This document shows, piece by piece, positions 17,502 through 24,958 of a stretch of 35,059 nucleotides of DNA. Location of the stretch: positions 1 to 35,059 of the forward strand of contig NZ_SMLC01000070.1 in NCBI RefSeq assembly GCF_004349245.1. The letters run 5' to 3'. Below the pieces are notes generated by a model, which made no database searches, was not told the origin of the DNA, and worked only from the letters and a program-made list of their open reading frames with translations. The translations under genes were made by a program, and so were the position numbers. The DNA comes from Actinomadura sp. 6K520 (GTDB taxonomy: Bacteria > Actinomycetota > Actinomycetes > Streptosporangiales > Streptosporangiaceae). Position 1 is the stretch's first letter. The number at the start of each line of letters is the position of its first letter.

Positions 17502-17996
17502 TCAGCCGAGGGGGGCGCCGAACGGCTGCTCGCGGCCGTCCTCCAGGTAGACGGTGCGGCCCGCGGCCATGGCCCGCAGGCTGGGGTCCATCCGGCGCGC
17601 CACGTGCGGCGGCGCCAGTTCGGGGATCTTCTCCGGGGCGACGAGGATGTGGTCGGACAGCTCCTCGGGCGGCAGCCGGATGCCGGCGATCTCCTCGCCG
17701 GTGATCGTGCCGCCGAACACGAACACGTTGACCGAGTCGACGCCGTCGGCGCGCGGGGAGCCCCAGTCGACGCAGGCGAGGCCGTCCAGGCGGGGGACGA
17801 GCCCGAGTTCCTCCATGCACTCGCGGACGCAGGCCGACAGGGGGGACTCGTCGGCCTCGATGACGCCGCCGGGAAGGTACCAGCCTTCGCTGTAGGTGGG
17901 CTTCACCAGCAGGACCCGCCCGAGGTCGTCCAGGAGGAGCGCCGCCGCGGCGCCGCGGGAGCGCGGCAGTGAGGCGTAGTAAGCAAGGTCGGGCAT
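17502..17996 (-). CDS. Nudix hydrolase
   Basis: The product has 164 residues. A complete Nudix box lies at 44-66 (G-x5-E-x7-R-E-x2-E-E-x-G-L), in the segment starting GGVIEADE and ending RECMEELGL. It is preceded by the usual LLVKPTYSEGWYLPGG strand and turn. The family hydrolyses nucleoside diphosphates linked to another moiety; the substrate cannot be read from sequence. The gene lies on the opposite strand within the nitrate region, so it is probably not part of that pathway. It is divergent from the nitrate reductase gene with 268 bases between. Confidence 0.9.
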   Translation of the reverse strand: MPDLAYYASLPRSRGAAAALLLDDLGRVLLVKPTYSEGWYLPGGVIEADESPLSACVRECMEELGLVPRLDGLACVDWGSPRADGVDSVNVFVFGGTITGEEIAGIRLPPEELSDHILVAPEKIPELAPPHVARRMDPSLRAMAAGRTVYLEDGREQPFGAPLG

Positions 17997-18144
17997 GTAC
18001 CGAGATTAGGCGTGATCATCGCCTCGCCGCCGGGGCGGGGCGGCGGCCGGGGCCGCTTCCGTTCGGAAGATCACCACGCCGCCGTGAATCCGTTCGAGAA
18101 CCGGGTGAACGGCGACGAAACGGCCATGACCGGGGTCGACAACG

Positions 18145-18164
18145 CTTGACATGGGCTCGTCAAG
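18145..18164 (+). promoter_or_regulatory. CTTGAC-N8-GTCAAG inverted repeat upstream of the nitrate reductase
   Basis: Perfect 6-base arms are separated by eight bases, and the left arm overlaps a consensus TTGACA (18146-18151). No acceptable -10 lies 16-18 bases downstream. It might be an operator for a second regulator, such as the NnaR-like protein coded nearby; this is conjecture. Confidence 0.35.
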
Positions 18165-18192
18165 GCCGTCCGGCACCGGGTGAACGCGCGCC

Positions 18193-18241
18193 GTGAACCG
18201 CATTTAACGCCCGGGTCACATCGGGGACCCGCCCGCGAAAC
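18193..18241 (+). promoter_or_regulatory. GlnR-like operator array upstream of the nitrate reductase
   Basis: Five 5-base half-sites follow each other at an exact 11-base period: GTGAA (18193), TTAAC (18204), GTCAC (18215), GACCC (18226) and GAAAC (18237). The known GlnR box of actinomycetes is GTNAC and GAAAC half-sites separated by six bases. The same layout recurs at 20361-20409. Nitrogen-limitation control by GlnR is therefore a strong inference. Confidence 0.75.
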
Positions 18242-18264
18242 GGCGCCCGCCGAGTCTCGGGGGC

Positions 18265-20364
18265 ATGATGGGGACTCCTGTGCACTGTCCGTACTGCGCC
18301 CTGCAATGCGGCATGACCCTGACCCGGGACGCCACGGGACCGGGCGGGACCGCGCTGCGGGTGACGCCGCGCGACGACGTGCCCGCCAACCGGGGCGGCC
18401 TGTGCCAGAAGGGCTGGACGGCCGCGGAACTGCTCACCGTCCCGGACCGGCTGACCGCGCCCCTGATGCGCCGCCGCCGGGACGCGCCGCTGGAGCCCTG
18501 CACGTGGGACGAGGCGCTCGACCGCGTCGCGGGCGAGGCCGCGCGGCTGCGGGCGCTGCACGGCGCGGACGCCGTCGCGGTGTTCGGCGGCGGCGGGCTG
18601 ACCAACGAGAAGGCGTACCAGCTCGGCAAGTTCGCCCGGATCGCGCTCGGCACCTCGCAGATCGACTACAACGGCCGGTTCTGCATGTCGTCGGCCGCGG
18701 CGGCGTCGGGCCGGGCGTTCGGCATGGACCGGGGGCTGCCCGGCCCGGTCACGGACCTCGCCGCGTCGGGCGCCGTGCTGCTCGCCGGGGGCAACGTCGC
18801 CGAGACGATGCCGCCGTTCATGCGGCACCTGACCGAGATGCGCGAGGGCGGCGGCGCGCTCATCGTCGTGGACCCGCGCCGCACCGCCACGGCACGCCGG
18901 GCCGACCTGCACCTGCAGCCCGCGCCCGGCACCGACATCGCCCTCGCCAACGGGCTGCTGCACCTGGTGATCGCCGAGGGCCTGGCCGACGAGGACTACA
19001 TCGCCGCCCGGACCACCGGGTTCGGCGCCGTCCGGACGGTCGTGAACGCCTACTGGCCCGGCCGGGTCGAGCGGATCACCGGCGTGCCCGTCCCGCTGCT
19101 GCGCGAGGCCGTCCGGCTGCTGGCCCGCGCGCCCCGCGCCCACGTCCTGACCGCGCGGGGCGCCGAGCAGCACGCCCGCGGCACCGACATGGTCGGCGCG
19201 TTCATCAACCTGGCGCTCGCGCTCGGGCTGCCGGGCCGCGCGGGCTCCGGCTACGGGTGCCTGACCGGGCAGGGCAACGGGCAGGGCGGCCGCGAGCACG
19301 GGCAGAAGGCCGACCAGCTTCCCGGCTACCGCCGGATCGACGACCCGGCGGCGCGCGCCCACGTCGCGGACGTGTGGGGCGTCGACCCGGACGACCTGCC
19401 GGGGCCGGGGCGCTCGGCCTACGAGCTGCTGTCGGCGCTGGGCACCGCCGGGGGGCCGCGGGCGCTGCTGCTCTTCGGCTCCAACCCGGTGGTGTCGGCG
19501 CCGCGCGCCGCGGCCGTGGAGGACCGGCTCGGCGCCCTCGACCTGCTGGTGGTGGCCGACTTCGTGCCCTCGGAGACCGCGCGGCGCGCCGACGTGGTGC
19601 TGCCGGCGGCGCAGTGGGCCGAGGAGTCCGGGACGATGACGAACCTGGAGGGACGGGTCCTGCGGCGGCGCCGGGCCGTCCCGCCTCCGGACGGCGTCCG
19701 CACCGACCTGGAGATCATCGCCGCGCTCGCCGGCCGGCTCGGGGCGCCGGGAAAGTGGAGCACCGACCCGGCGGAGGTGTTCGGGGAGCTGCGCCGCGCC
19801 AGCGCGGGCGGCGCCGCCGACTACTCCGGCATCACCTACGAGCGGATCGAGGCGGAGGGCGGGGTGTTCTGGCCCTGCCCGGCGGAGGACCACCCCGGCA
19901 CCCCGCGGCCCTACCTCGACCGCTTCCCCACCCCGGACGGGCGTGCCCGGTTCGTCCCCGCCGAGCACCGCGGTGCCGGCGAGGACGTGGACGCCGACTA
20001 CCCCGTCCGCCTGACCACCGGGCGCGTCCTGGCGCAGTACCAGTCCGGCGCGCAGACCAGGCGCGTCGCCGCGCTGGCCGAGGCCGCCCCGGAGCCGTTC
20101 GTCGAGGTGCATCCCGACCTGGCCGGGCGGCTCGGCATCGAGGACGGGGCCCGGGTCCGGGTGGCGAGCCGCCGCGGGGCCGTGACCGTCCGGGCGCGGC
20201 TCACCCGCGACATCCGCCACGACACGGTCTTCATCCCGTTCCACTGGCCGGGGGAGGGCCGCGCGAACCTGCTCACCAACCCCGCCCTGGACCCCGTGTC
20301 GCGGATGCCGGAGTTCAAGGTCTGCGCCGTCCGGCTGGAACCCGACGTCCCCCCGGCGGCGTGA
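18265..20364 (+). CDS. nasA: Assimilatory nitrate reductase catalytic subunit (molybdopterin oxidoreductase)
   Basis: The product has 699 residues, about the length of cyanobacterial NarB and bacillary NasC-type enzymes. It reduces nitrate to nitrite in the cytoplasm; no Tat signal is present. An N-terminal [4Fe-4S] site is formed by C8, C11, C15 and C47 (CPYCALQCGM, then GLCQKG). The bis-MGD domain includes DYNGRFCMSSA with the molybdenum ligand C140, GQGNGQGGREHGQKADQLPGYR and VVLPAAQWAEESGTMTNLEGR. The C-terminal molybdopterin-binding domain (about 575-690) includes LTTGRVLAQYQSGAQTRR. It lacks a C-terminal [2Fe-2S] domain, and no electron-transfer subunit is beside it, so a ferredoxin-type donor is likely. 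Either of two adjacent ATG codons (18265 or 18268) may start it. Confidence 0.93.
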   Translation: MMGTPVHCPYCALQCGMTLTRDATGPGGTALRVTPRDDVPANRGGLCQKGWTAAELLTVPDRLTAPLMRRRRDAPLEPCTWDEALDRVAGEAARLRALHGADAVAVFGGGGLTNEKAYQLGKFARIALGTSQIDYNGRFCMSSAAAASGRAFGMDRGLPGPVTDLAASGAVLLAGGNVAETMPPFMRHLTEMREGGGALIVVDPRRTATARRADLHLQPAPGTDIALANGLLHLVIAEGLADEDYIAARTTGFGAVRTVVNAYWPGRVERITGVPVPLLREAVRLLARAPRAHVLTARGAEQHARGTDMVGAFINLALALGLPGRAGSGYGCLTGQGNGQGGREHGQKADQLPGYRRIDDPAARAHVADVWGVDPDDLPGPGRSAYELLSALGTAGGPRALLLFGSNPVVSAPRAAAVEDRLGALDLLVVADFVPSETARRADVVLPAAQWAEESGTMTNLEGRVLRRRRAVPPPDGVRTDLEIIAALAGRLGAPGKWSTDPAEVFGELRRASAGGAADYSGITYERIEAEGGVFWPCPAEDHPGTPRPYLDRFPTPDGRARFVPAEHRGAGEDVDADYPVRLTTGRVLAQYQSGAQTRRVAALAEAAPEPFVEVHPDLAGRLGIEDGARVRVASRRGAVTVRARLTRDIRHDTVFIPFHWPGEGRANLLTNPALDPVSRMPEFKVCAVRLEPDVPPAA

Positions 20365-20409
20365 GCGCCTTTTAACACGCCGGTGACAATGGGGACCCAA
20401 TCGCGAAAC
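20361..20409 (+). promoter_or_regulatory. GlnR-like operator array upstream of the nirD operon
   Basis: Five half-sites with exact 11-base spacing: GTGAG (20361), TTAAC (20372), GTGAC (20383), GACCC (20394) and GAAAC (20405). It starts within the stop codon of the nitrate reductase gene. The array and the bases after it (GAAACGGCCCCTGCCGAG against GAAACGGCGCCCGCCGAG) closely match the array at 18193, pointing to a duplicated promoter. Confidence 0.75.
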
Positions 20410-20431
20410 GGCCCCTGCCGAGGATCAGTCC

Positions 20432-20545
20432 ATGAACGCCGGCGCCGCGCGCGGGACCCGGCCGGTACCGCCACCCGGTACCGACGCGGGACCGAGCCGC
20501 GGGGCGCCGGTGACCATGACCCGCCAGGAGGTTGCCGCGCGATGA
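20432..20545 (+). CDS. Short ORF between the GlnR-like array and nirD
   Basis: This frame codes for 37 residues, starting MNAGAARGTRPVPPP and ending TMTRQEVAAR. Its TGA overlaps the nirD ATG (ATGA at 20542-20545). Its ATG lies 71 bases from the start of the second array, while the nitrate reductase ATG lies 72 bases from the start of the first, so it occupies the first-gene position of the operon. There is no recognisable domain. It may be a leader peptide, a remnant of a deleted nirB, or chance. I see no good Shine-Dalgarno site before it. Confidence 0.4.
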   Translation: MNAGAARGTRPVPPPGTDAGPSRGAPVTMTRQEVAAR

Positions 20546-20946
20546 CCACGACACCCGAAGCGACGATCACGAGGGGCCCGGCCGTCCGGCCCGCCGCCGG
20601 GCCCGGGCTCCGCTGGTCCGACATCTGCTCCTACGCCGGGCTGACCCCCGAGCGCGGCGCGTGCGCGATGGTCGACGGGACGCAGGTGGCGGTCTTCCGC
20701 ACCTTCGACGGCGCCGTGTACGCGCTGTCGAACCTCGACCCCTTCAGCGGCGCCCACGTGCTGTCGCGGGGGATCCTCGGCACCCGCGACGGCGCGCCGA
20801 CCGTCGCGTCCCCCATGTACAAGCAGGTGTTCGACCTGCGGACCGGGGTGTGCCTGGACGATCCGAGGGTGGCCGTCCCGGCCTTCCCGGTCCGCCGCGC
20901 CGGCGACCGGGTGGAGGTGGCGCTCCCCGATGAGCACCGGCAATGA
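20542..20946 (+). CDS. nirD: Nitrite reductase small subunit NirD
   Basis: The product has 134 residues and is a Rieske-like beta-sandwich. Residues about 25-130 carry the NirD pattern VAVFRTFDGAVYALSNLDPFSGAHVLSRGI and ASPMYKQVFDLRTGVCLDD. The Cys/His ligands of true Rieske proteins are absent, as is normal for NirD, the non-cluster small subunit of NADH-dependent siroheme nitrite reductase. AGGAGG lies ten bases before the ATG. The next gene overlaps its end by 17 bases. The partner NirB, usually coded directly upstream, is not in the window. Confidence 0.9.
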   Translation: MTTTPEATITRGPAVRPAAGPGLRWSDICSYAGLTPERGACAMVDGTQVAVFRTFDGAVYALSNLDPFSGAHVLSRGILGTRDGAPTVASPMYKQVFDLRTGVCLDDPRVAVPAFPVRRAGDRVEVALPDEHRQ

Positions 20947-22147
20947 GCCGCTGGCCGGGTTCGCCGTCGGCGTGACCGCGGCCCGCCGCCACGAGGAGCT
21001 CGCCACGCTCCTGGAACGGCGCGGCGCCCGGGTCGTGCTCGCCCCCGCCATCCGCCTCGTCCCGCTCGCCGACGACGCCGAGCTGCTGGAGGCCACCCGG
21101 GCATGCGCCGAAGGCCCCCTGGACCACGTCGTCGTCACGACCGGGATCGGTTTCCGCGCCTGGCTGGAGGCGGCCGACGGGTGGGGGATGCGCGACGCCG
21201 TCACCGCCCGGCTGGCCGAGACGGGGATCGTGGCGCGCGGCCCCAAGGCGCGCGGCGCGATCCGCTCGGCGGGCCTGCGGGAGAGCTGGTCGCCGGAGTC
21301 GGAGGAGTGCGCCGAGGTGATCCGGCACCTGCTGCGGGAGGACCTGACCGGCGCGCGGGTGGCCGTGCAGCTGTACGGGGAACGGGAGCCGGAGCTGACC
21401 GGGGCGCTGCGCGCCGCGGGCGCCGAGGTCATCGAGCTCCCGGTGTACCGGTGGTCGCGGACCGAGGATCCCACGCCGCTGCGCCGGCTCGTCGGGCAGG
21501 CCGTGGCGGGCACGGTCGACGCGGTCACGTTCACCAGCGCCGCCGCGGTGGCCGCGACGCTCGCCGTCGCCGCCGAGGACGGGCTGGAGGAGCCGCTGCT
21601 GGACGCCATGCGCTCCCAGGTGGTGGCGGCGTGCGTCGGGCCGGTGACCGGCCGGGCGCTGACCGGGCGCGGTGTCCCGACCGTCCAGCCGGAGCGGGCC
21701 AGGCTCGGCGCGCTCGTGCGGACCCTGGTGTCGGAGCTGCCGCGCCGCAGGTCGCGCCGGCTGTCGGTGCGCGGGTTCTCCCTGGAGCTGCGCGGGCACG
21801 CCGTCGTCCTGGACGGGCAGTTGCGGCCGATCGCGCCGGCGCCGATGGCGATCCTGCGGGCGCTCGCGCGGCGTCCCGGGCACGTGGTGTCGCGGGCGGA
21901 GCTGTGCGGCGTGCTGCCGGGCCGCCTCGTCCCCGGCGGCGCGGCGGCCAGGGACGGGTGGACGCGGGAGGCGCGCCTGCGGGAGGCCCGCCCGCAGGCC
22001 GACGAGCACGCGGTGGAGATGGCCGTGGCGCGGCTGCGCCGGGGCCTGGGACGGCCCGGGATCGTGGAGACCGTCGTCAAGCGCGGCTACCGGCTGGCGT
22101 GCGACCCGCGCCTTGCGGACCGGCTCGCGGCGGGCGCCGGTGGCTGA
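20930..22147 (+). CDS. nnaR: HemD-like/winged-helix regulator, NnaR type
   Basis: The product has 405 residues. Residues about 8-265 form a uroporphyrinogen-III synthase (HemD) fold, with VVVTTGIGFRAW, VAVQLYGEREPELTGALRAAGAEVIELPVYRW and VTFTSAAAVAATL. Residues about 285-395 form an OmpR-type winged helix ending in IVETVVKRGYRL. This fusion is the architecture of NnaR, a Streptomyces protein reported to act with GlnR on nitrate/nitrite genes. It may have kept synthase activity or use the fold as a sensor; sequence alone cannot decide. It overlaps nirD and the chelatase gene, so it is probably translationally coupled. GC-rich linker residues RRRSRRL join the two parts. Confidence 0.88.
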   Translation: MSTGNEPLAGFAVGVTAARRHEELATLLERRGARVVLAPAIRLVPLADDAELLEATRACAEGPLDHVVVTTGIGFRAWLEAADGWGMRDAVTARLAETGIVARGPKARGAIRSAGLRESWSPESEECAEVIRHLLREDLTGARVAVQLYGEREPELTGALRAAGAEVIELPVYRWSRTEDPTPLRRLVGQAVAGTVDAVTFTSAAAVAATLAVAAEDGLEEPLLDAMRSQVVAACVGPVTGRALTGRGVPTVQPERARLGALVRTLVSELPRRRSRRLSVRGFSLELRGHAVVLDGQLRPIAPAPMAILRALARRPGHVVSRAELCGVLPGRLVPGGAAARDGWTREARLREARPQADEHAVEMAVARLRRGLGRPGIVETVVKRGYRLACDPRLADRLAAGAGG

Positions 22148-22922
22148 CCGCCGCGCCCGCCCGCCGGCGCCCGCGCTGCTGGCCGTCGCGCACGGCACCC
22201 GGGACCCGGCGGGGCCCGCCGCCGTCCGGGACCTGCTCGCCCTGGTCCGGGCCCTGCGGCCGGGCCTGCGGGTCGCCGAGTCCTACGGCGAGCTGTCGGC
22301 GCCGTCGCTGGAGGACGCGGCGGCCCGGCTGGGCGGGCACGGGGCCCCGGTGGTCGTGGTGCCGCTGCTGCTGGCGCGCGGCTACCACGCGCTGGTCGAC
22401 GTCCCGGAACGGGCGGGGCGGCTCCTGCCGGGGGCGGTGACCGCCCGGCCGCTCGGCCCGGACGCCCTGCTCGCCGGTGCGCTCGCCGACCTGCTCGCCG
22501 GCCCGCCCGCCGCGGCGGGCGGTGCGGCGGCGGGGCCGCCGCACCCCGTGCTCCCGCTGCGCCCGGCGGACACCGTGGTCCTCGGCGCGGCGGGGTCCGC
22601 CGACCCGGCGGGCATCGCCGACGTGCGGGCGGCGGCGCGGCTGCTCGCACGTCGGCTGCGCCGGCGCGTCCCGCACGGGTTCGTCGCCGCGGGCGGGCCG
22701 CCGCTGGACGCGGTGGTCGCCGGGCTGCGCCGCGCGGGCGCGGGACGCGTCGCCGTGGCGTCCTACCTGCTGGCCCCCGGCCGCTTCCACGACCGGATCG
22801 CGGCGTGCGGCGCCGATGCCGTCACCCCGCCGATCGGCGCGCACCCGGCCGCGGCCCGCCTCGTCCTGCGCCGCTACGACGAGGCCCGGGCGCGGCTGGC
22901 GGCCGCCGCCGCGGTGTCCTGA
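22140..22922 (+). CDS. Sirohydrochlorin chelatase (CbiX/SirB family)
   Basis: The product has 260 residues and two CbiX-type modules. The first (about 12-115) has AVAHGTRDPAGPAAV with the metal-site histidine and VVVPLLLARGYHALVDVP; the second (about 140-255) has RRVPHGFVAAGGPP and VASYLLAPGRFHDRI. Inserting iron into sirohydrochlorin yields siroheme, the cofactor of nitrite reductase, which fits its place in this operon. Cobalt insertion for B12 is the alternative for this family. The GTG at 22140 overlaps the end of the NnaR-like gene by eight bases. It is the last gene of the nitrate block. Confidence 0.87.
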   Translation: MADRRARPPAPALLAVAHGTRDPAGPAAVRDLLALVRALRPGLRVAESYGELSAPSLEDAAARLGGHGAPVVVVPLLLARGYHALVDVPERAGRLLPGAVTARPLGPDALLAGALADLLAGPPAAAGGAAAGPPHPVLPLRPADTVVLGAAGSADPAGIADVRAAARLLARRLRRRVPHGFVAAGGPPLDAVVAGLRRAGAGRVAVASYLLAPGRFHDRIAACGADAVTPPIGAHPAAARLVLRRYDEARARLAAAAAVS

Positions 22923-22988
22923 CCCTGCCTGGCCCTCCCCGGGGATGCCGGAGAATGGGGCGTATGCTCCAACCCGGAGGGGAGGCCC

Positions 22989-23972
22989 ATGCCGGACGGG
23001 GAACCGGCCGTCGAGGTCGACGGCCTGAGCAAGAGGTTCGGCGACGTGGAGGCCGTGCGCGGGATCGAGTTCACCGTGCGCCCGGGGGAGATCTTCGGTT
23101 TCCTCGGCCCGAACGGCGCGGGCAAGTCCACCACGATCAACATGCTCTGCACGCTGCTGCGGCCCAGCGGTGGCCGCGCGCTGGTGGCCGGGCACGACGT
23201 GGTCCGCGAGCGCGACGCCGTCCGCCGCAACATCGGCCTGGTGTTCCAGGACACGACCCTCGACGGCTACCTGTCGGGCGAGCAGAACCTGCGCTTCCAC
23301 GCCGAGCTGTACGGGGTGCCGCGGCCGGTCGTGGGCGAGCGCATGCGGCAGGTGCTGGAGATGGTCGGGCTGTGGGACCGGCGCGGCGACCTGGTGCAGA
23401 ACTACTCCGGCGGCATGAAGCGGCGCCTGGAGATCGCCCGCGGGCTGCTGCACTCCCCGCGCGTGCTGTTCCTGGACGAGCCGACCGTCGGCCTGGACCC
23501 GCAGACCCGGGCGTCGATCTGGGACTACATCCGCCAGCTCAAGGACGCCGAAGAGATCACGATCTTCATGACCACCCATTACATGGACGAGGCCGAGTTC
23601 TGCGACCGGATCGCCATCATGGACTCGGGGACGATCGTCGCGCTGGACACCCCCGAGTCGCTCAAGGCCGGCATCGGCGAGGACCGGATACGCATCCAGA
23701 CCTCCGACGACGAGGCCGCGATCGCCGCGCTGGAGAAGCGGTTCGGCCTGCCGGCCGTGGTGTCCGAGGGCGCCGTGACGTTCTCGGTGGCGGCCGGTGA
23801 GGAGTTCGTCCCGCGCCTGTTCGCGGAACTGGGCGTGCCGATCCGGTCGGTGCACGTGTCCCGCCCGTCCCTGGACGACGTGTTCATGTCCTTCACCGGC
23901 ACGACGATCCGGGACGCCGAGGCCGGGGCGGGCGACCGCAACCGCATGACGATGCGCGCGATGAGGAGATGA
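22989..23972 (+). CDS. ABC transporter ATP-binding protein, DrrA family
   Basis: The product has 327 residues. Walker A is GPNGAGKST (40-48); the signature is YSGGMKRRLEIAR, Walker B is VLFLDEPTVGLD and the switch histidine lies in MTTHYMDEAE. The C-terminal 90 residues match the extension of the daunorubicin-resistance DrrA group (SLDDVFMSFTG). It powers export by the adjacent permease. GGAGGGGAGG precedes the ATG. The stop overlaps the permease start (ATGA). No biosynthetic cluster or regulator lies next to it, so the substrate is unknown. A TATGCT at 22963-22968 could be a -10, without a clear -35. Confidence 0.92.
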   Translation: MPDGEPAVEVDGLSKRFGDVEAVRGIEFTVRPGEIFGFLGPNGAGKSTTINMLCTLLRPSGGRALVAGHDVVRERDAVRRNIGLVFQDTTLDGYLSGEQNLRFHAELYGVPRPVVGERMRQVLEMVGLWDRRGDLVQNYSGGMKRRLEIARGLLHSPRVLFLDEPTVGLDPQTRASIWDYIRQLKDAEEITIFMTTHYMDEAEFCDRIAIMDSGTIVALDTPESLKAGIGEDRIRIQTSDDEAAIAALEKRFGLPAVVSEGAVTFSVAAGEEFVPRLFAELGVPIRSVHVSRPSLDDVFMSFTGTTIRDAEAGAGDRNRMTMRAMRR

Positions 23973-24877
23973 CCGTGCCGAGTTCCTCCGGTGCGAGCCC
24001 CGGCGGGCGGGCCGGTCCGGTCGCCGACGTCGTCCGGGTCCGGGTGCCCGAGCCGGGCCTGCGGCAGGACCTGCGCGCGGTGAAGATCGTCCTGCACCGG
24101 GAGCTGCTGCGGTTCTGGCGCGACAAGCTGCGGATGGTCTCCGGGCTGGTCCAGCCGGTCCTGTGGCTGCTGGTCATGGGCACCGGGCTGGCCAACCTCA
24201 TGGCCACCGGGGGAGCGGACGGCGGCGTCGACCTGCGGACGTTCATCTTCCCCGGCGTGTGCGCGATGTCGGTGATGTTCACCGCGATGTTCTCCGCGGG
24301 GTCGATCGTGTGGGACCGCGAGTTCGGTTTCCTGCGCGAGATGCTCGTCGCCCCGGTGAGCCGCAGCTCGATCGTCATCGGCAAGTGCATCGGCGGCGCG
24401 CTGGTCGCGACGCTGCAGGGCGTGGTGATAGTGGCGCTCGCGGGCCTCGCCGGCGTGCCCTACGACCCGGTGCTGCTGGCCCAGCTGATGGGGATGATGT
24501 TCCTCGGGGCGTTCGCGCTGACCGGCTTCGGCGTGATGATGGCCGCCCGGATCACGCAGATGCAGTCGTTCTTCGCCCTGATGCAGATGGCGATGCTGCC
24601 GATGATGTTCCTGTCGGGCGCCCTGTATCCGCTGAACGGCCTGCCGGCGTGGCTGAGCATCCTCACCAAGCTGAACCCGCTCACCTACGCCGTGGACCCG
24701 ATGCGCCGGGCGGTGTTCTCCCGCCTGGACCTGTCGCCCGAGCTGCAGCGGACCTTCAGCTCGGGGGTGACGTGGAACGGGTGGCTCGTCCCGGTCTGGC
24801 TGGAGCTCCTCCTCGTCGCGGGCATCGGCGCCGGGCTGCTCGGGGTGGCGATCCTGCAGTTCCGCCACACGGACTGA
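23969..24877 (+). CDS. ABC-2 type transporter permease, DrrB family
   Basis: The product has 302 residues. A 30-residue Gly/Pro-rich N-terminal tail precedes about six membrane helices (VSGLVQPVLWLLVMGTGL, FIFPGVCAMSVMFTAMFSAG and later segments). The motif REFGFLREMLVAPVSRSSIVIGK is typical of ABC-2 permeases of the DrrB type. It forms the export channel with the ATPase just upstream, to which it is coupled by an ATGA overlap. A strong terminator follows. Substrate cannot be predicted. Confidence 0.92.
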   Translation: MTVPSSSGASPGGRAGPVADVVRVRVPEPGLRQDLRAVKIVLHRELLRFWRDKLRMVSGLVQPVLWLLVMGTGLANLMATGGADGGVDLRTFIFPGVCAMSVMFTAMFSAGSIVWDREFGFLREMLVAPVSRSSIVIGKCIGGALVATLQGVVIVALAGLAGVPYDPVLLAQLMGMMFLGAFALTGFGVMMAARITQMQSFFALMQMAMLPMMFLSGALYPLNGLPAWLSILTKLNPLTYAVDPMRRAVFSRLDLSPELQRTFSSGVTWNGWLVPVWLELLLVAGIGAGLLGVAILQFRHTD

Positions 24878-24896
24878 TCCCGTCGCCGCCGGACGG

Positions 24897-24938
24897 CGGA
24901 GGGCCCGCCGAACCTCATCCGGTTCGGCGGGCCCTCCG
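24897..24938 (+). terminator. Strong bidirectional hairpin terminator
   Basis: Perfect 18-base arms (24897-24914 and 24921-24938, with core GGGCCCGCCGAACC) enclose a TCATCC loop. It lies between the convergent ends of the ABC permease and the sigma factor gene and should serve both. Confidence 0.85.
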
Positions 24939-24958
24939 GTCGTCCGTGTCGTGCCGGG

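Noticed and set aside
18160..20400. A 746-codon reverse open frame and a longer forward frame over the nitrate reductase
   Set aside because: Neither has recognisable motifs; the nitrate reductase frame carries the Fe-S and molybdenum ligands.
22923..24877. The DrrAB-type exporter as a sign of an antibiotic gene cluster
   Set aside because: No synthase, tailoring or resistance genes lie beside it; its neighbours are nitrate assimilation and a sigma factor.
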